DNA of 64,000 bases from Rhypophila decipiens (Eukaryota; Ascomycota; Sordariomycetes; Sordariales; Naviculisporaceae): assembly GCA_033297075.1 (NCBI GenBank), contig MU858138.1:88890-152889 (forward strand), in the 5' to 3' direction. The position numbers and the translations under genes are program-made. A model generated the notes under the pieces. It ran no database searches and was not told the DNA's origin. It saw only the letters and a program-made list of their open reading frames with translations. Numbering within the stretch: position 1 is the stretch's first letter; each line of letters begins with the position of its first letter. Shown here piece by piece: positions 20,886 through 33,697 of this stretch.

Positions 20886-21258
20886 GAGCGGCCTGATGTT
20901 AGTCGAGGACTCAAAGAGTCCTCTCTGAATTAGATCCGCCATTACGATGTAGGTAGTACTACATCTCATAGATTGTTACTTGGGTTTAATTTTCCAAACA
21001 GGAAGATGAGCACCCAGTGAGCGGAGTATCACATACAGTTCGGGACCTTGAAAACCCAACCCAGCTATATTCTTTCTCTGCTTCCAGCTCCCCACCCTCT
21101 TAGCCTTTCCTCTAATTCGTCGGGTGTCGACTTAGCCTATCCAATGACAACTTGGAAGAGTTGTGGCATATTGTATGGCGACAGTGTATCGTGAAAATCA
21201 CGATCCCCCCAAAGCTTTCAACCTGAATATCCTAAAGATCAAATGAGCTCCACCAAAC
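20886..21258. other. 3' flank of the GH71 gene
   Basis: Short stretch with no recognised gene. It includes an imperfect palindrome GATGTAGGTAGTACTACATC at 20945-20964. Confidence 0.4.
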
Positions 21259-23190
21259 TTATACCTGGATAGCCACCGAGTTGAAGCAAACCTGGAGTCG
21301 AAGATGTATTAGCCTGGGCCTCCAAGATGGTGATTTTCCAATCGCCGGAACTTACATGGTCCTCGCAGTGATTTCTGATCTCCGGTCCCCATATGGCCTT
21401 TCCGTTGAGGACTAATACTACCGGGCCGGTCATTGTATAGTCAAAGGGAATCTCGTAATATGACAACGGAGTCTCTCCTCCTGTCCTGATGTGATGTTCT
21501 CGTCCGCCTATTACCACGATAATGTCGGAAGGGTGCCTTGTGACGGCCATCACCGAGACAACGTCCCTGGCTGCATTCGCTGCTGACTCGCAGCCTCCCT
21601 GCCCCCATTGAGTGCCTACAGAAAGTGAGACCAGTTAACACATCGGTGACTGGTCAAGCAGTGGGGTGGAATAGCAAAAGGCAAACGAAATAAACTTACC
21701 ACCGTCACTCCCGGCTCTTGCGGGTGTTGTTCGATACCAAGCTATCGCAGTATCGCCTCCCTTGGAGTCTACCTCACGGCAACCGGCCTTGTACGCGGCA
21801 ATCAGGTAGGGCAGTACGGCGCGGAATGCCGAATGCGGGTAGTTAATGACGAACTTGTCCGCACCTTGGACAATCTGCGAGGGAACTGTGTCACAGATGT
21901 AACTAGATTCACCGTAGTCGTTCCCTGTGAACAGTTAGCCCCGTCTGTCTGGCTCGAAAGAGGGTGGGTCAGTACATGTGATGATCTGAACATAATCCGG
22001 CATGATATCCATCACCTGTTGCCAGCGGTCATGCCAAAGGGACTCGCTAGATGAATACCAGTTTTTGTTCCATTGCGGTAGGTCTAAGGCAAATAAGTTT
22101 AGCGAGGATTGAAGCTTTCGGATCTGCTTCAGGTCGACATCTTGCCCACGTACTGGTGTAAAAATAGGGGCTAACACCCATCATGTACTTCTTCTCCCCC
22201 AGAACGTTTTTGTATATTTTATCCTCGTCTGGATTGATTCTGTGCTGGCCGGCCTTTGGCCAGGCATCCCATGAAACTTTTAAAGATTCATTAGCGACTG
22301 GAAGACCAAGGGTCTAAGCAGGGCAAGATTGAACTTACAAGCGCCATCGATGATGTCGAGCTTCTCGCCAACTCCATAGGGACCTATACTTGACCAGTCA
22401 GGAATGAGGAAAATGTCGCCAGTACGTTCCCGGACAGTCAGCCAGTTGTCTGCCCACCCTGGCCCTTCAAATGTCGACACGAAGGGCTTTCCATCGACAG
22501 TCATCTGTGCGGCATGGTTCTTGTATTGATTTATGATATCAACCACTTGGTCGACTGACCACTCGCCACAGGCCATGCTATGTGAAGCGAGAAGTCAGCT
22601 TGAAGCTCAAGGATGAACCAATCAGGATGTTTGTGTGTCAAGCCTCACATACTCGAAGGAAGGAAAGACGACAAAGTCGGATGCCTCCTCTGCCGCATCA
22701 TATGCCAGTTTTAACTGTTCAGCTGTCCATGGGTCTGAAGGGCCGATATTCAGAGCGAACCCATCAATACCCGCGTCCTTCGCGGTCTTGATATCGTGTT
22801 CCCATACATCGAGTGGCTGCCCAAGAGTGAGGCCGACCTGATGTTAGGCTGCGGTTAATGGTATATCTTGATTATGGGCAATGTTAGAGGTCATACCATG
22901 TAATGAGCAAACACCTTCCTCGAGTCCCCCTTTTCAGTCGCCCGTTTGTTCAGGTGTTCCTTAAATTTTGATAGAAATCCTCCATGATCAGGTCCGGAGG
23001 TAGCTATTCTCAATCAGAAAATCAATAACTTCGAGCGAAGAAACAACCCGGTCAGGTTGCCAAAGCACGAGGAATTTGATGGGAGATCTCACCTTCATCG
23101 ATAAAGGAGTCTTGATGATAACACAGTCAGCCACTGCATTACAGACTCGGTCAATGAAAGCAACATACTTAGTTTGTCAAGCAGCCCCAT
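21259..23190 (-). CDS. GH71 endo-alpha-1,3-glucanase without signal peptide
   Basis: Ten exons on the minus strand: 23169-23190, 23093-23110, 22897-23003, 22653-22837, 22339-22577, 22154-22276, 21976-22083, 21700-21924, 21356-21615 and 21259-21291; introns 51-89 bp; 439 residues, phase consistent throughout. Family blocks in order: KVFAHYMVGLT, DAGIDGFALNIGPSDPW, SFDMACGEW, KPFVSTFEGPGW, DGAFSWDAWP, YFYTNLPQWNKNW, DYVQIITWNDYGESSY. GH71 enzymes hydrolyse alpha-1,3-glucan of fungal cell walls. The N-terminus (MGLLDKLNSFIDEATS) is hydrophilic, so a cytosolic enzyme like fission yeast Agn2 is inferred, unless an upstream signal exon was missed. The first two exons (22 and 18 nt) and the last one (33 nt) are the least certain. 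Confidence 0.87.
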
Positions 23191-24322
23191 CTCGGTAGTT
23201 GTATTCGTCTCTGTACGAGTTTTGTCTCCAGATCAGTATTACGACCTATTAGTCGAGGGAAAAGTGAGATTGGAAACAAGAAGTGTGGAGGAATGGAATT
23301 CGCATATCAGCTCAAGAACTTCCGTACGGACAATCTATCCTGCGGCCAAGCCTTGGTACGCGCCTCGGCATGTATCGGACGTCAAGGTGACGTTTGATTT
23401 GGGCCTGATTGATGTGGGAATCGCAAGTTATGTCGTGGAGCAAAAGAGGATATTTACATAGCCACATATATTCAGGTGCCGGTTACCCGCCGAGATCTTG
23501 GGTGAGCCCTTGGCAACAAAACTAGAGAGGTAGGATTTGACTGGCAGCATAATATTGACATGCTACAAATATCAGTAGACAGAACGGCTCACAACAATAC
23601 AACTGCTGATATCAAAGCACCGATTTCTAACACGTACCCCCGTTGCACTCAAAAGCGGCAATCCAGACCATATGTGTGGAGATCTCGATGTCTTGGCGAC
23701 ACGAACACTATGCGGATTCACAGACAATGAGACGATGACTCGTCGGAAGAAGAGACATCGTACCTCGACATATTGACTGAGAAGAAATTTCTGTCATATT
23801 TCGTATATGCTCACAGTCCCCTTCACCAGCAGAGGTGGCTTGGACTGAGGAAAATAATCGCGAAGCAGGAAAAGATATAAAATATCAAGGTGCAAAACTC
23901 GCACGATCAAATTGAAATAGCGTCATGTGCAACGCGTCTGTGCTTGTGTGTTTTCATATGACCGATACCCCGTACCCTCGGCGGTATGTCAGGTTGAAAC
24001 ATTGAAGTCAGAAGTTAAAACAACCGCCAGAGAAACAGCACATTGCTGACTAAACAGAGCTTCGAGCGGTGTGGGGCAGTACTTTGTGGATCTGGCCAAT
24101 GAGAGCTCGTGCGCTAAGAATAGCGGGGCATTATCCCAGGATGGGCTGTCCCTGTCTTTCCCTCGCTGGGCGCTGACGGAACGGATCTAAATTTTCCCAC
24201 AAAACCGCAGCACACACCGAATTTGGCTCCGCACACTCACAATTTCTGGCGAAATTTCGAGCCTTTGCAAACAACCGCATCTCCCACTCCCACGCCGTCA
24301 TCAACTCGATCACATCGCAAAA
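23191..24322. other. Divergent intergenic region
   Basis: About 1.1 kb between the GH71 start (minus) and the eS28 start (plus). No gene was recognised; short frames on the plus strand at ~23.2-23.46 kb look fortuitous. Confidence 0.45.
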
Positions 24323-24686
24323 ATGGACTCCTCCAAAGCCCCCGTCAAGCTTGTCAAGGTGACCCGAGTTCTCGGCCGTACCGGTACGCACAAATTCTCA
24401 CGATTTCCCTCGGATTGATGGCAGTTTTGCAACCGACATGCGCTAACCGTGGTGGGGGTTTTCCTCTCAACAGGCTCTCGTGGTGGTGTCACTCAGGTTC
24501 GCGTTGAGTTTATGGACGATCAGACTCGTTCCATCATCCGCAACGTCAAGGGCCCAGGTACATATGACCAGTCCAACTTGGTAGGATGGCGAAATCCGGC
24601 AATCTGACAACTCTATCTCTGCAGTTCGCGAGGACGACATCCTCTGCCTTCTCGAGTCCGAACGTGAGGCCCGTCGTCTCAGATAA
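24323..24686 (+). CDS. rps28: Ribosomal protein eS28 (RPS28)
   Basis: Three exons: 24323-24383, 24474-24557 and 24625-24686 (introns 90 and 67 bp), 68 residues, matching the usual 67-69 of the family. The sequence reads [20 protein letters not shown], then [32 protein letters not shown] and [13 protein letters not shown], the highly conserved eS28 text. It is a component of the cytosolic 40S subunit at the mRNA exit region. The gene is too fragmented to appear as one open frame; both introns have good GT/AG ends. Confidence 0.97.
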
Positions 24687-26343
24687 ACGACGCAAAAAAC
24701 CGAGAAGGGAAAATGGGAGCGGATTATACCTCAACATCTTTGGCCTTGCATTTCGGGAGGATTTTCTTGGTGAATTGCGGTCAAGGGAAATATGGGTTAT
24801 CATGGGCAGGAGTTTGGTAGAACGGCATAACCCGAGTCGCTTTTCTCCCGCCAGAAAATTCTACACTGCGCACCGGTTTCGCGCCTCTTCCCGATTGTCT
24901 TATCGTTACGATTCGTTACGAATGGAGTTGTGATTTAGTTCTGGTTCACGAACGACGGATGCCGGCCTTGGATGTGAAGGTACTGGGCTCGGGTCTGCTT
25001 CATCAGACGACTTGCCCATGAAACGCAACGTCGGACTTGTTCCTAGACTGCTGAATTTCCAGCCCACACGTCAAGGGCAGTCCTCCTCAGCCACCACCAC
25101 GCCGCTCTGATCGACTTCGCGCCCGGCGTTTGGTGAAGGGGGTCCGTCTCTGGGTTGCTAGCAATGGATAAGGCGGGCGTTGTGAGACCATCTTCTCTAA
25201 TACATCATCTTGGTTTTACATCCCAATCGCTCTCTCTTCCCCGCGCTGTTGTCTCTTGTAGTCCCTTTCCCACCTCCTTGGGTCCCTCCGCGACTCGGCA
25301 GCCAATTGCGCAAAGACGGAGCCCCGGTGTGTTTGACCAAGATGGGCAGCTGCGCACAAACGTCGAGATCAAGTGGAGACGGCCGCATGGCTGGATGTAA
25401 GGGTTCACGTGCTTCCAAATACCATCACTGAACATTCCAGGTTGCACTACCGGATAGACGACTCTAACCTTGTAATGGGCTCCAATTGTCTCGCTATAAG
25501 ATGAAAGAGAGCAAGAATTTGTTGTTTCCACCGAGCAGACTTTAAGCCTTGCACGCCTACCCATATTCTTCAACCAATCAGGAGAACATTCCTTTACCAG
25601 TCTGGCTTTGAGACTTGTTTCCCGAAAGAAGTCTGCCAAGGGTCGCATAAAGGATAATCAGAAAAGCCGGAAGTAAGACCAACAAGGGCTAGGTGGTCGT
25701 CTCGAGACTTTCTTGGCGATGTTGCTGGGCTCGTTAGAGTGAGTCGAGGTTCACGGGCAGTTAAAACTCCAGTAACCCTGTGACTGAGCCAGACATAATC
25801 CTTCCCACAACCTTGGATTCGCGGCTGTTATGTGCATCCATTGAGCAGTTGTTAACCACGTGAAGATACGGAGCAGAGGCTATGGTATCCGGTGAGGGGA
25901 ATCAAAAGTCAAGGCGGATATTCCCCGTATTTCTTCCGAAACACCATTACTATCCAGTCGTCTTGGCCACTGCTTAAAAATACCATCTTCCGAAGTCCAT
26001 GGTTGGCCCCACAGAATGTAACATTCAACGGCTTTCCACTCCCTCGAGCCCCTCCTTGCTTTGATGGCAAGCTCCTCCCCTTTGTTTCGCTTGTACACTA
26101 CGTATTGCTGCGCTTCCATCGTGACTAGCTCCACATGTGCCCGGCCCCTGGGTTTCCATTCTCACGGAGATCAGCCTCCAGGTCATTCCGCCAATGACTG
26201 CTCGTCCTTAAATCACTTTGCAGTTCTGGACATGGCACCCCGGACCCGGAAACCGAGATCGAGGGATCGGTATACACTAGACTAATATGATTTCCTCACA
26301 AAATCCCGGTCAAGTGTGTGGTTAGTTGATTAAATCGAAAGCG
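24687..26343. other. 1.7-kb gene-free region
   Basis: No recognisable domain on either strand. A minus-strand frame of ~147 codons near 25.2-25.65 kb has no start context or family signature and is not called. The right end is the promoter of the PL4 gene. Confidence 0.45.
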
Positions 26344-26350
26344 TATAAAG
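26344..26350 (+). promoter_or_regulatory. TATA box of the rhamnogalacturonan lyase gene
   Basis: TATAAAG lies 159 bp upstream of the chosen ATG, at a plausible position for a regulated secreted-enzyme gene. Confidence 0.5.
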
Positions 26351-26508
26351 ATCCTTGGGCCAACTAGTTACCAGTTCATATCATAGCGGTGGCTCCTTGG
26401 CTTTACGACTCAAGAGTTCGAGTTCCTAGCACTGTCTGTCGTCTGGGACCTACGAGTGTCCTTCTTGTTCAACCTTGGCCGTGGAATAGACAGCACAGGG
26501 TGGCCATC

Positions 26509-28196
26509 ATGGGTCTCAAGTCGAGCTTCCAGTTCGCCTTCCTCTCCCTCGGGCTATATGTCTCGGGCGCTGTTGCGGCGTTTGGGTACACGACTTCGGG
26601 GAACAATTATGTCGTTGATGCCGGCTCCGCCAACCCGCTCATCTTCTCGGTGAGCAAGTCAAGCTGCGATATCAACTCAATCAGGTACCGTGGCACCGAG
26701 CTTCAGTACTCCAGTCAGGGGACACACATCGGCTCTGGCCTAGGATCCGCCACCGTCTCCATCAGCCAGCTCTCAGGGAGGTTCAGGTATATCAAGGTCA
26801 CATGTGTGACGCCCACTCTCACCCATTACATGGTAGTGCGGGAAGGCGACAGCACCATCTTCATGGCAACCTACATCACGCAACAGCCGTCGATCGGAGA
26901 GCTCCGTTTCATTGCTAGACTTTTGCCCGCCAGGCTGCCCAACGAGCATCCTTACGGAGTTGCTTCCAACACAAATGGCGCCAGCAGCACCGTCGAGGGT
27001 TCCGACGTCTTCGTCGTCAACGGCCAGACCCGCTCCAAGTTCTACTCTAGCAGCAGGTTCATCGACGAGCAGACCCACTGCGTCTTTGGAGGCTCCGACC
27101 TCATGCACGTCTGCATCCTCACACCACAGCAAGAGTCATCTTCGGGCGGCCCCTTTTTCCGCGACATCCAGACCAATAATGCCGGTGCGAGCACGAATCT
27201 GTACAACTACATGAACAGCGGCCATGTCCAGACGGAGCCGTACCGCATGGGTCTTCATGGCCCTTATCTGATGCAGTTCTCGCGCTCTGGTATCCCCCGG
27301 GTGCGAGACGTCGATGTTTCGTGGTTCGGTGAGCTCGGCATCACCGGCTACGTCCCGGACTCGGCTCGTGGCACCGTATCCGGGACTGCTTCTGGGGTGG
27401 CGAGCGGACAGGAGGGTGTCGTTCACTGGTTCAACTCGGCCGCGCAGTACTGGGCCAGGACGGACTCGAACGGCAGGTTCACGTCCCCGAGGATGAAACC
27501 CGGACAGTATACCATGGTCCTGTACCAGACAGAGTTCAAGATCGCCACCACGAGCGTGAATGTCAACGCCGGCGGCAACACCAACATGAATATCGCCGGC
27601 AACTTCAACACCCCCCGAAACACACTCTTCAAGATTGGCGAATTCGACGGCCAGCCCACTGGGTTCCGTAACGCTGACAAGATCCTCCGCATGCATCCCT
27701 CGGATAGCAGGATGAGCAGCTGGGGACCTCTCACCTACACAGTGGGGTCGAGTTCGCTCTATGATTTCCCCATGGCTATCTTCCAGAGCGTGAACAACCC
27801 CGTCACCATCCGTTTCAACCTCCCGAATGCTCCGGGCGCGGCGACACTACGCATCGCAACTACGCTGAGCTTTGCTGGGAGTCGTCCACAGGCCAGAGTC
27901 AACAACTGGACGGGCCCGGCACCAAGTGCGCCGCCCAAGATCGACAGTCGAGGTGTCACACGCGGTGCGTACAGGGGGAACGGAGAGGTCTACACGGTCA
28001 ATATCCCGGCTGGGGTTCTGGTCGCGGGCAGCAACACCATCACTCTTAGCTCCATCTCGGGCAGCAGCGGGGCCACCTTCTTGGGACCCAATGTGGTATG
28101 TTCTTTGCTTCCATTCGTTCAAGTTTTTTTATCATCTGGCAATGGCTGACATAATGACCTGTACAGATCCTCGATTGTGTCGAGCTATTCCAGTAG
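26509..28196 (+). CDS. Secreted rhamnogalacturonan lyase (PL4 family)
   Basis: Two exons: 26509-28095 and 28167-28196 (intron 71 bp), 538 residues; the short last exon gives ILDCVELFQ. Start is the ATG at 26509, followed by a signal peptide ([18 protein letters not shown], then FGYT). The catalytic N-terminal beta-sandwich of PL4 is visible in [42 protein letters not shown] and [15 protein letters not shown] middle FnIII-like region ([20 protein letters not shown]) and a C-terminal CBM-like beta domain ([20 protein letters not shown]) follow. PL4 enzymes cleave the rhamnose-galacturonate backbone of pectin outside the cell by beta-elimination. The next gene downstream, in opposite orientation, is a sugar porter. 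Confidence 0.93.
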
Positions 28197-28708
28197 ACAT
28201 AGAGGGATGAACCAACAAGCGCTTGGGGCTGCTGTTGTGTGGATTCTGTTCCTATTATGCACATAAGTTTTCAAAGACAACTGGGTGATAGCTAGACGTA
28301 CATACTTATATTCATTGTAACCAACCACTGCACGGGTAGGGTACATCCGAACAAAAAATAAGAATTGATTGGAAATGACCTTTCCAGTGTGTGAAACTGC
28401 AAAGAGAACAACATTCAATAAATCAAGGCGGGAAGTGAATCCGTGCTGTCTCTGTTTTTACCTACTGCTTTAACTGTCATTATACTGACTGGAAAGAGGC
28501 AGTAGCACTGATATTTAGTTTGAAATCCAGGTTGCCAGGATCTGACTTTGAATTTGATCTGGACCCACGCTTGTGTGACAGTTTTTGATATGTCAAACCC
28601 GGCCTCTCGTGCCATTGTGGCTTACTTACAAGCTAAGTATAGTTATGTAGCAGATGGAGCTCATACATGTCTGTCGTATGTCGAATCAACTAGACCAAAG
28701 TTACCAAG
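28197..28708. other. Convergent 3' intergenic region
   Basis: About 510 bp between the convergent PL4 and sugar porter genes. Presumably both 3' UTRs; no gene recognised. Confidence 0.45.
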
Positions 28709-30634
28709 TCACCTTTCTCGTCCCTCCTCAGTCTCCTCCGGTTCGAGAAGATTCGTCTGTGACCCGGTGGGGCTTTGCCACTGGTAAATATCATGACGCC
28801 GAGTCCGAAACAGAACATCCATATCCTCCAGAGAGCGGCCTTTCGTTTCCGGGTATAGCAAGTAAACAATGGGTACACAGACCAGGTTGATGGCCATGAA
28901 GAAGAAATAGGTATTTGATCCCAGAGTTCGAATACCGACGGGCCAAACCTGTGCCGTTATAATGGATCCGATGGATCCGCCTGAGGCGGCGAAGCTCAGG
29001 CCTCGAGCTCGAATAGCGGTCGGAAATATCTGTCAGATTTGCCTGGTCAGATGTTTGTTCAATTTTGATTCGGCGGCATGGTGTTTGTTACCTCAGAGCC
29101 ATAAACCCAGGCTGCAGGTCCGAAACTGATACCGTAGCCGAATGAGTATATGAAGATGAACATGATGCACACAAAGTCTGCGGCCCGGCTCGAGTTGTCT
29201 GGGAAGGCGAGCGGCAGGGCCCCGTTGACCTATAGTCGTTCGACACCAAGGGTCAGTTTCTGGGGCGGGCAATAACACCAACAATTCACTCACCATCATC
29301 GAAAACGCCATGACAGCAGCTCCAAATGTGAGCGTGGGTCTCCGGCCAACATTGTCGATAATCAGCATCTCCACAACAGTACAGCCGATCTTGAGAGTCA
29401 TCTCAATACCGCCGGCTAACAAGGCCGTTCGAGGGCTCAAACCCAGCGCCTTGAAGAGGATCGGGAGGTAATACTTCATGGCTGTCACTCCACACATCTG
29501 GGCCATGAACTGCAAGAGGGTAGACCGCCACATACGGGCGAACAGACCAGGGTCTGTGAATAATGAAGTCCAGTCTAGTCCAGATGACTTGAAATTTGAC
29601 ACGGAACGTTCAATTTCCGACAACTCATGGTGAATGTCATCCGAGGTGAAAGACCCTTCTCGGTAAAACGTGAGTGTCTTGAGGGCCTCCTCACTCTTTC
29701 CGTGTTCGACTAACCAACGAGGTCTTTTTTGCACGGTGTCAAGGTTAGCAAGTCTTTTGTTTGTGTGATGAAACGGCTGTCTGTTGAGAACTCACGATTC
29801 GTAGAGAAAGGGCAGGCAGGCGAGAAATATGCAAGCGGGGATGAAGGAAAGGGCGATCGAAACCCGCCAGCCCATTGAACGGCCATGTTCATTATCCCAA
29901 AACGTGAATGCGTAGCCAACCCTGGTTTCATAGCAGTGATTAGTGACCACCAATTCAAAGAAATGCCATGGTCTCAAAAGATACCTACCAGAAACCTGAC
30001 GCGAGACCAGCAACAAAGCCTATGTGGTTCATGACGACAAACCTGCCCCGTTGCTTGGCTGGGGAGATTTCACTGTACCTGTTAGCTACTTGTGCTGACA
30101 CTCAAAGACTTGCCATCCATTCAGCCAATACCTTTGATATAAGGGAACACTCGTGGACACGACTCCGGTCCCAAGACCTGAGACTATGCGGCCAACGATG
30201 AGTTGTCCAAGGGCAATGGGCCCACTCGCTGAGGCTTGGAGAGCTTGTCCGACACACAACACCAGCATGCCTCCCAGTGCAGCATAACGACGGCCCAGCT
30301 TATCGGCCGCTGGGTGGGCGACAAAGATGTAACTCAGCCAGGTCCCAAGATAGTAGATTCCGGTTATAAGACCGAGAGGGGCATCCTGGATGCCGAGAGC
30401 ATTTTTGAAGCCGGGATGGGCGAGCACTGATGCTAGGATCCCGATGTTGTATCTAAATGAGTGGTTGCCAAGGTTAGTACATCTTCTAGACGAGAAGGAT
30501 TTTCTTCTTCTCCCTCGTTATTCCAGGGGCGGTTTCGAGGGGGTGGCTTACCCCCATACATATGACCCAAAGGCAAGCAGGAGACAGAAGACATGAAGAC
30601 GCCACGCGGCTTTGGAGAAGCTGTCCGTTGCCAT
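28709..30634 (-). CDS. MFS sugar porter
   Basis: Seven exons on the minus strand: 30552-30634, 30132-30452, 29989-30078, 29796-29921, 29294-29723, 29092-29229 and 28709-29029; introns 53-99 bp; 502 residues. Twelve membrane spans are implied. Sugar-porter signatures: VWGYNIGILASVL in TM1, DKLGRRYAALGG between TM2 and TM3, GRIVSGLGTGVVS and SEISPAKQRGR in the first half, DNVGRRPTL after TM8, FGPAAWVYGSEIFPTAIRARG, and the terminal PETKGRSLEDMDVLF. A plasma-membrane proton symporter for a monosaccharide or sugar acid is expected of the family; the substrate cannot be read. Its position next to the PL4 gene makes rhamnose or galacturonate an attractive but unproven guess. Confidence 0.92.
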
Positions 30635-31548
30635 TTTTTTTGTTTAATATTCGTGAGATCTACCTGGACAGTAGATGGTCAGTGCCAGATACTAGAAGTT
30701 GAGGTGGGATATGCACCTACTGTTTTCGACCACGGGGAATGCGAAATCTCCTTCATCACGATTTAGGTCGAGAGTCGACCTGAATATCTTCAGATACAAT
30801 ATTTGGTCTGAAAACAAAGGGGAAGGTGGTGTTGGATTTCTCGGCGTCCACGGGGAGCGGGGAAGTTGCATTTCAGACATTTGCTAGCGATGTTGTACGC
30901 TATTGCCGATTCAGTGCTTGGTCGGCCACCTGATGATTCCGCAAGTAGTGTATACAGCTTTCCCCATCATGGTCACGATGAAGACGGGACGGTGCCAAGA
31001 TCCCCCATGTCTTCTGGAACATGTCTAGAACAAACCAACCTGAATAGCGACTGTAGTGTACATGTCTCCCTCAACTTGGGACCGGGAGTCGTTCCTTCCA
31101 TTCTCTCAGCTGTGGCTGTCGTGTAGCATTGATTCCCCGCAGGCACGGAAGGAAGGATGTAACGGGTCGGGGTGAACATCACTTCAGCCGACCGGTACTT
31201 ATCTCTGACGGAGGCTCAAATTCGGCTGCAAGTAATCAATATAGTGGAAATTAATCGCTTTTGGCCACACATGCAACCCAACTCGGCAATATACCACCGA
31301 AACATCTCCTCATCCATGTCCCATAACGGACGTCAGCCATATACTTGAAGATAGCCATCATGTCTTGTTCAATTGAAGATTTGTTTTTCTTCCTCCTCCC
31401 ATTACAAGCTCTTGCCTAGGTAGGTATTGAAAATGCTTCCAAGAAACCAACAGGGCTTCCCGATATTACAGACGTGCCCATATTCATCAACTGGTGGGGT
31501 GTATCTCTGAGCAAGGGCAATCATCCAATACCGCAGCCAGTTTCAACC
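30635..31548. other. Divergent intergenic region between two MFS genes
   Basis: About 910 bp separating the sugar porter (minus) from the ZIF-like MFS (plus). It must contain both promoters. No coding frame supported. Confidence 0.45.
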
Positions 31549-33295
31549 ATGGAGCGAACCACGACACCACAAACGACGAGAGGCTCGGATGCCCCGAGAA
31601 AGAACGACAAGGTGGGCTGGCTTGATCTTCCCAACAAAGACCAACTCTTTATTTTGGCCCTATGTCGCCTTTCCGAGCCACTATCGAATGTCTGCCTCCT
31701 GCCCTACATCTACTATCTCGTCCGGTCAGCTTTAGCGGTCAAGCATGGCGATAGCAGCGACAGGACTGCCACAGCTGCTGAAATCTCGACGTATTCCGGC
31801 GTCCTCGTGGCCTCCTTTTCTCTCGCCCAGTTCGTTGCCTCCCTTCCTTGGGGTCGTATGTCGGATTCCTACGGCAGGAGATTTTCCGTTGTCATTGGTC
31901 TGGTCATATCTGTCATCTCCAATGCCGCATTTGGCTTCAGTCGGTCATTCGGCGCCCTGCTGTTCTGGAGGACCATTGCTGGACTTGCCAATGCAAATGT
32001 GGGAATCATGCGGACCATGACTGCCGAAATCGTTGGGCCGGACCGAAAATTCCAGACCAAAGCCTTTCTCCTCTTGCCCCTTGTCTTCAACTCTGGCATG
32101 GTTCTAAGTCTGGCATTGGGGGGACTGCTGGCCGAACCAGCTGCGAACATGCCCTTCCTCTTCAAAGGGGTTCAATGGGCAATCGACTATCCATATGCCC
32201 TCCCGGCTGTCATTAACTCCGTCATGCTGGGGTTTGCTTTGCTCCTGGCCGTCTTTTGGCTCCGGGAGACCCTGGCAGGAAAGGAAGACAACAAGGATAT
32301 TGGCCTTCGTATCGGTCACGCAATGCAAACGGCATGTTTTCGCCGCCAGAAGGCTTCCTACCAGGCTCTTAGCGGTGCTGAGGACGTGCTTCTCGATAGT
32401 CCACCGACCGCGCAGTCCGTAACGCTTGACGAGTCCAAGGAAAGCAACATGAAGGAGCCCGCCACGCCCATGGAGAACATAGCCCTCGGAGGCTCAAATA
32501 TCCGAGCGAATCCCAGCCTGCGCTCCATCCTCACATTCCGCACAATTGCTGCCATGGTTTCATTTGGTCTTTTGCCATTGCACAACTCTACCTTTATGGT
32601 GATGCCTTTTTACGAGTTGCCCCTTCGCAAGTTTTGATCATGAGGACAGGATGCTTACTCTATCTTTAATACAGCATATTTTCCCCGTCTTTCTCGCAAC
32701 TCCCCCTGATGGAGTCCAACACGAGCATACGAACTTGCTTGCGTTTACTGGTGGTCTCGGCTTGCATGCAGCATCCATCGGTATCTGGCTCGCTGTATTT
32801 GGCATCGGCGGCATTCTTCTACAACTATTCATCTATCCTCGCATGCAAGCCCGTATCGGAACCCTCGGGGTGTTCAAGGTCTCGCTGATCATATTCCCGC
32901 TGGTCTACCTACTCGCTCCGTATCTGTCACTTCTTCCTGACAAGGGCACTTTCTCCTTTCTAAGATGGATTGGGCTAGCCATCATCATCTGCGGGCAGAT
33001 AATGGCGCGTACGATGGCGATTCCGAGCACAGTAATCTTACTGACGGAAGCAGCGCCGGCCAAAAATGTTCTGGGAACAGTCCATGGGGCCGGCAACATG
33101 CTGGCATGTTTGGCCAGGGCAGTCGGTCCGGCAGTTGGAGGAGCCGTATATTCCGTTGGGGTAAAGGAGGGTGTGATTGGGGCTGTCTGGTGGTTTTACT
33201 TGGTGGTTGTCGCTGTGGTTGCGGCCGGGTGGTGCTTCGGTGTACAAGGAAGAGCAGAACGGAGGCTGGACAGGTACAGATCCAGCCCGGTGTGA
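31549..33295 (+). CDS. MFS transporter, ZIF/Tet-like (DHA1 type)
   Basis: Two exons: 31549-32598 and 32675-33295 (intron 76 bp), 556 residues; start at the first ATG (accATGGAGC). N-terminal motifs: DQLFILALCRLSEPL in TM1, SLPWGRMSDSYGRR (MFS motif A) and FGFSRSFGALLFWRTIAGL. A hydrophilic central loop of ~100 residues (about 270-370) separates the two halves. TM7 begins at LHNSTFMHIFPVF, formed across the intron. The C-half has GGLGLHAASIGIWLAVFGIG and NMLACLARAVGPAVGGAVYS. This pattern matches the fungal group related to plant zinc-induced-facilitator and bacterial Tet carriers, often annotated as multidrug or metal-chelate exporters. Substrate unknown. Confidence 0.88.
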
Positions 33296-33697
33296 CTTGG
33301 TTATATAAGTTGTATGCTTGGAGTGCCGCCGTTCCACCTGGGAAACTGCTGGTATCAAGCAAATGGGAGCAAGGAGAGCTTTCAATAGATAGGTGGAGTA
33401 AGTTGTGCCACGATTCTCCCGGTGTCAGTTATCTGTACGGGGCTTGTGAAAGCCCATGTCAAACTCGTCTTCTCATGTTAACTTGGTAAATCAAGTAGGC
33501 TCACCAAGTTCACCAATTGGTCCATCTGTCGGAGCAGGAACCCCTCAATTTTCAGCTCCGCGCTTTACCCCCATGATTGCACCCATGGGGGCCAAAACGA
33601 GGCTCTGGTACGACAAGGGTAAATATTGATGTGACCCCAAGTAAGACACGGGACAATTCTTTCCCTTTTTCATCTATCATCAACCGGTCAATCCTGG
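33296..33697. other. Intergenic region upstream of the CorA-like gene
   Basis: About 400 bp containing the 3' flank of the MFS gene and the promoter of the next gene. Nothing specific recognised. Confidence 0.45.

Noticed and set aside
25205..25648. 147-codon minus-strand frame between eS28 and the PL4 gene
   Set aside because: No recognisable domain, no good start context and no intron-linked extension was found.
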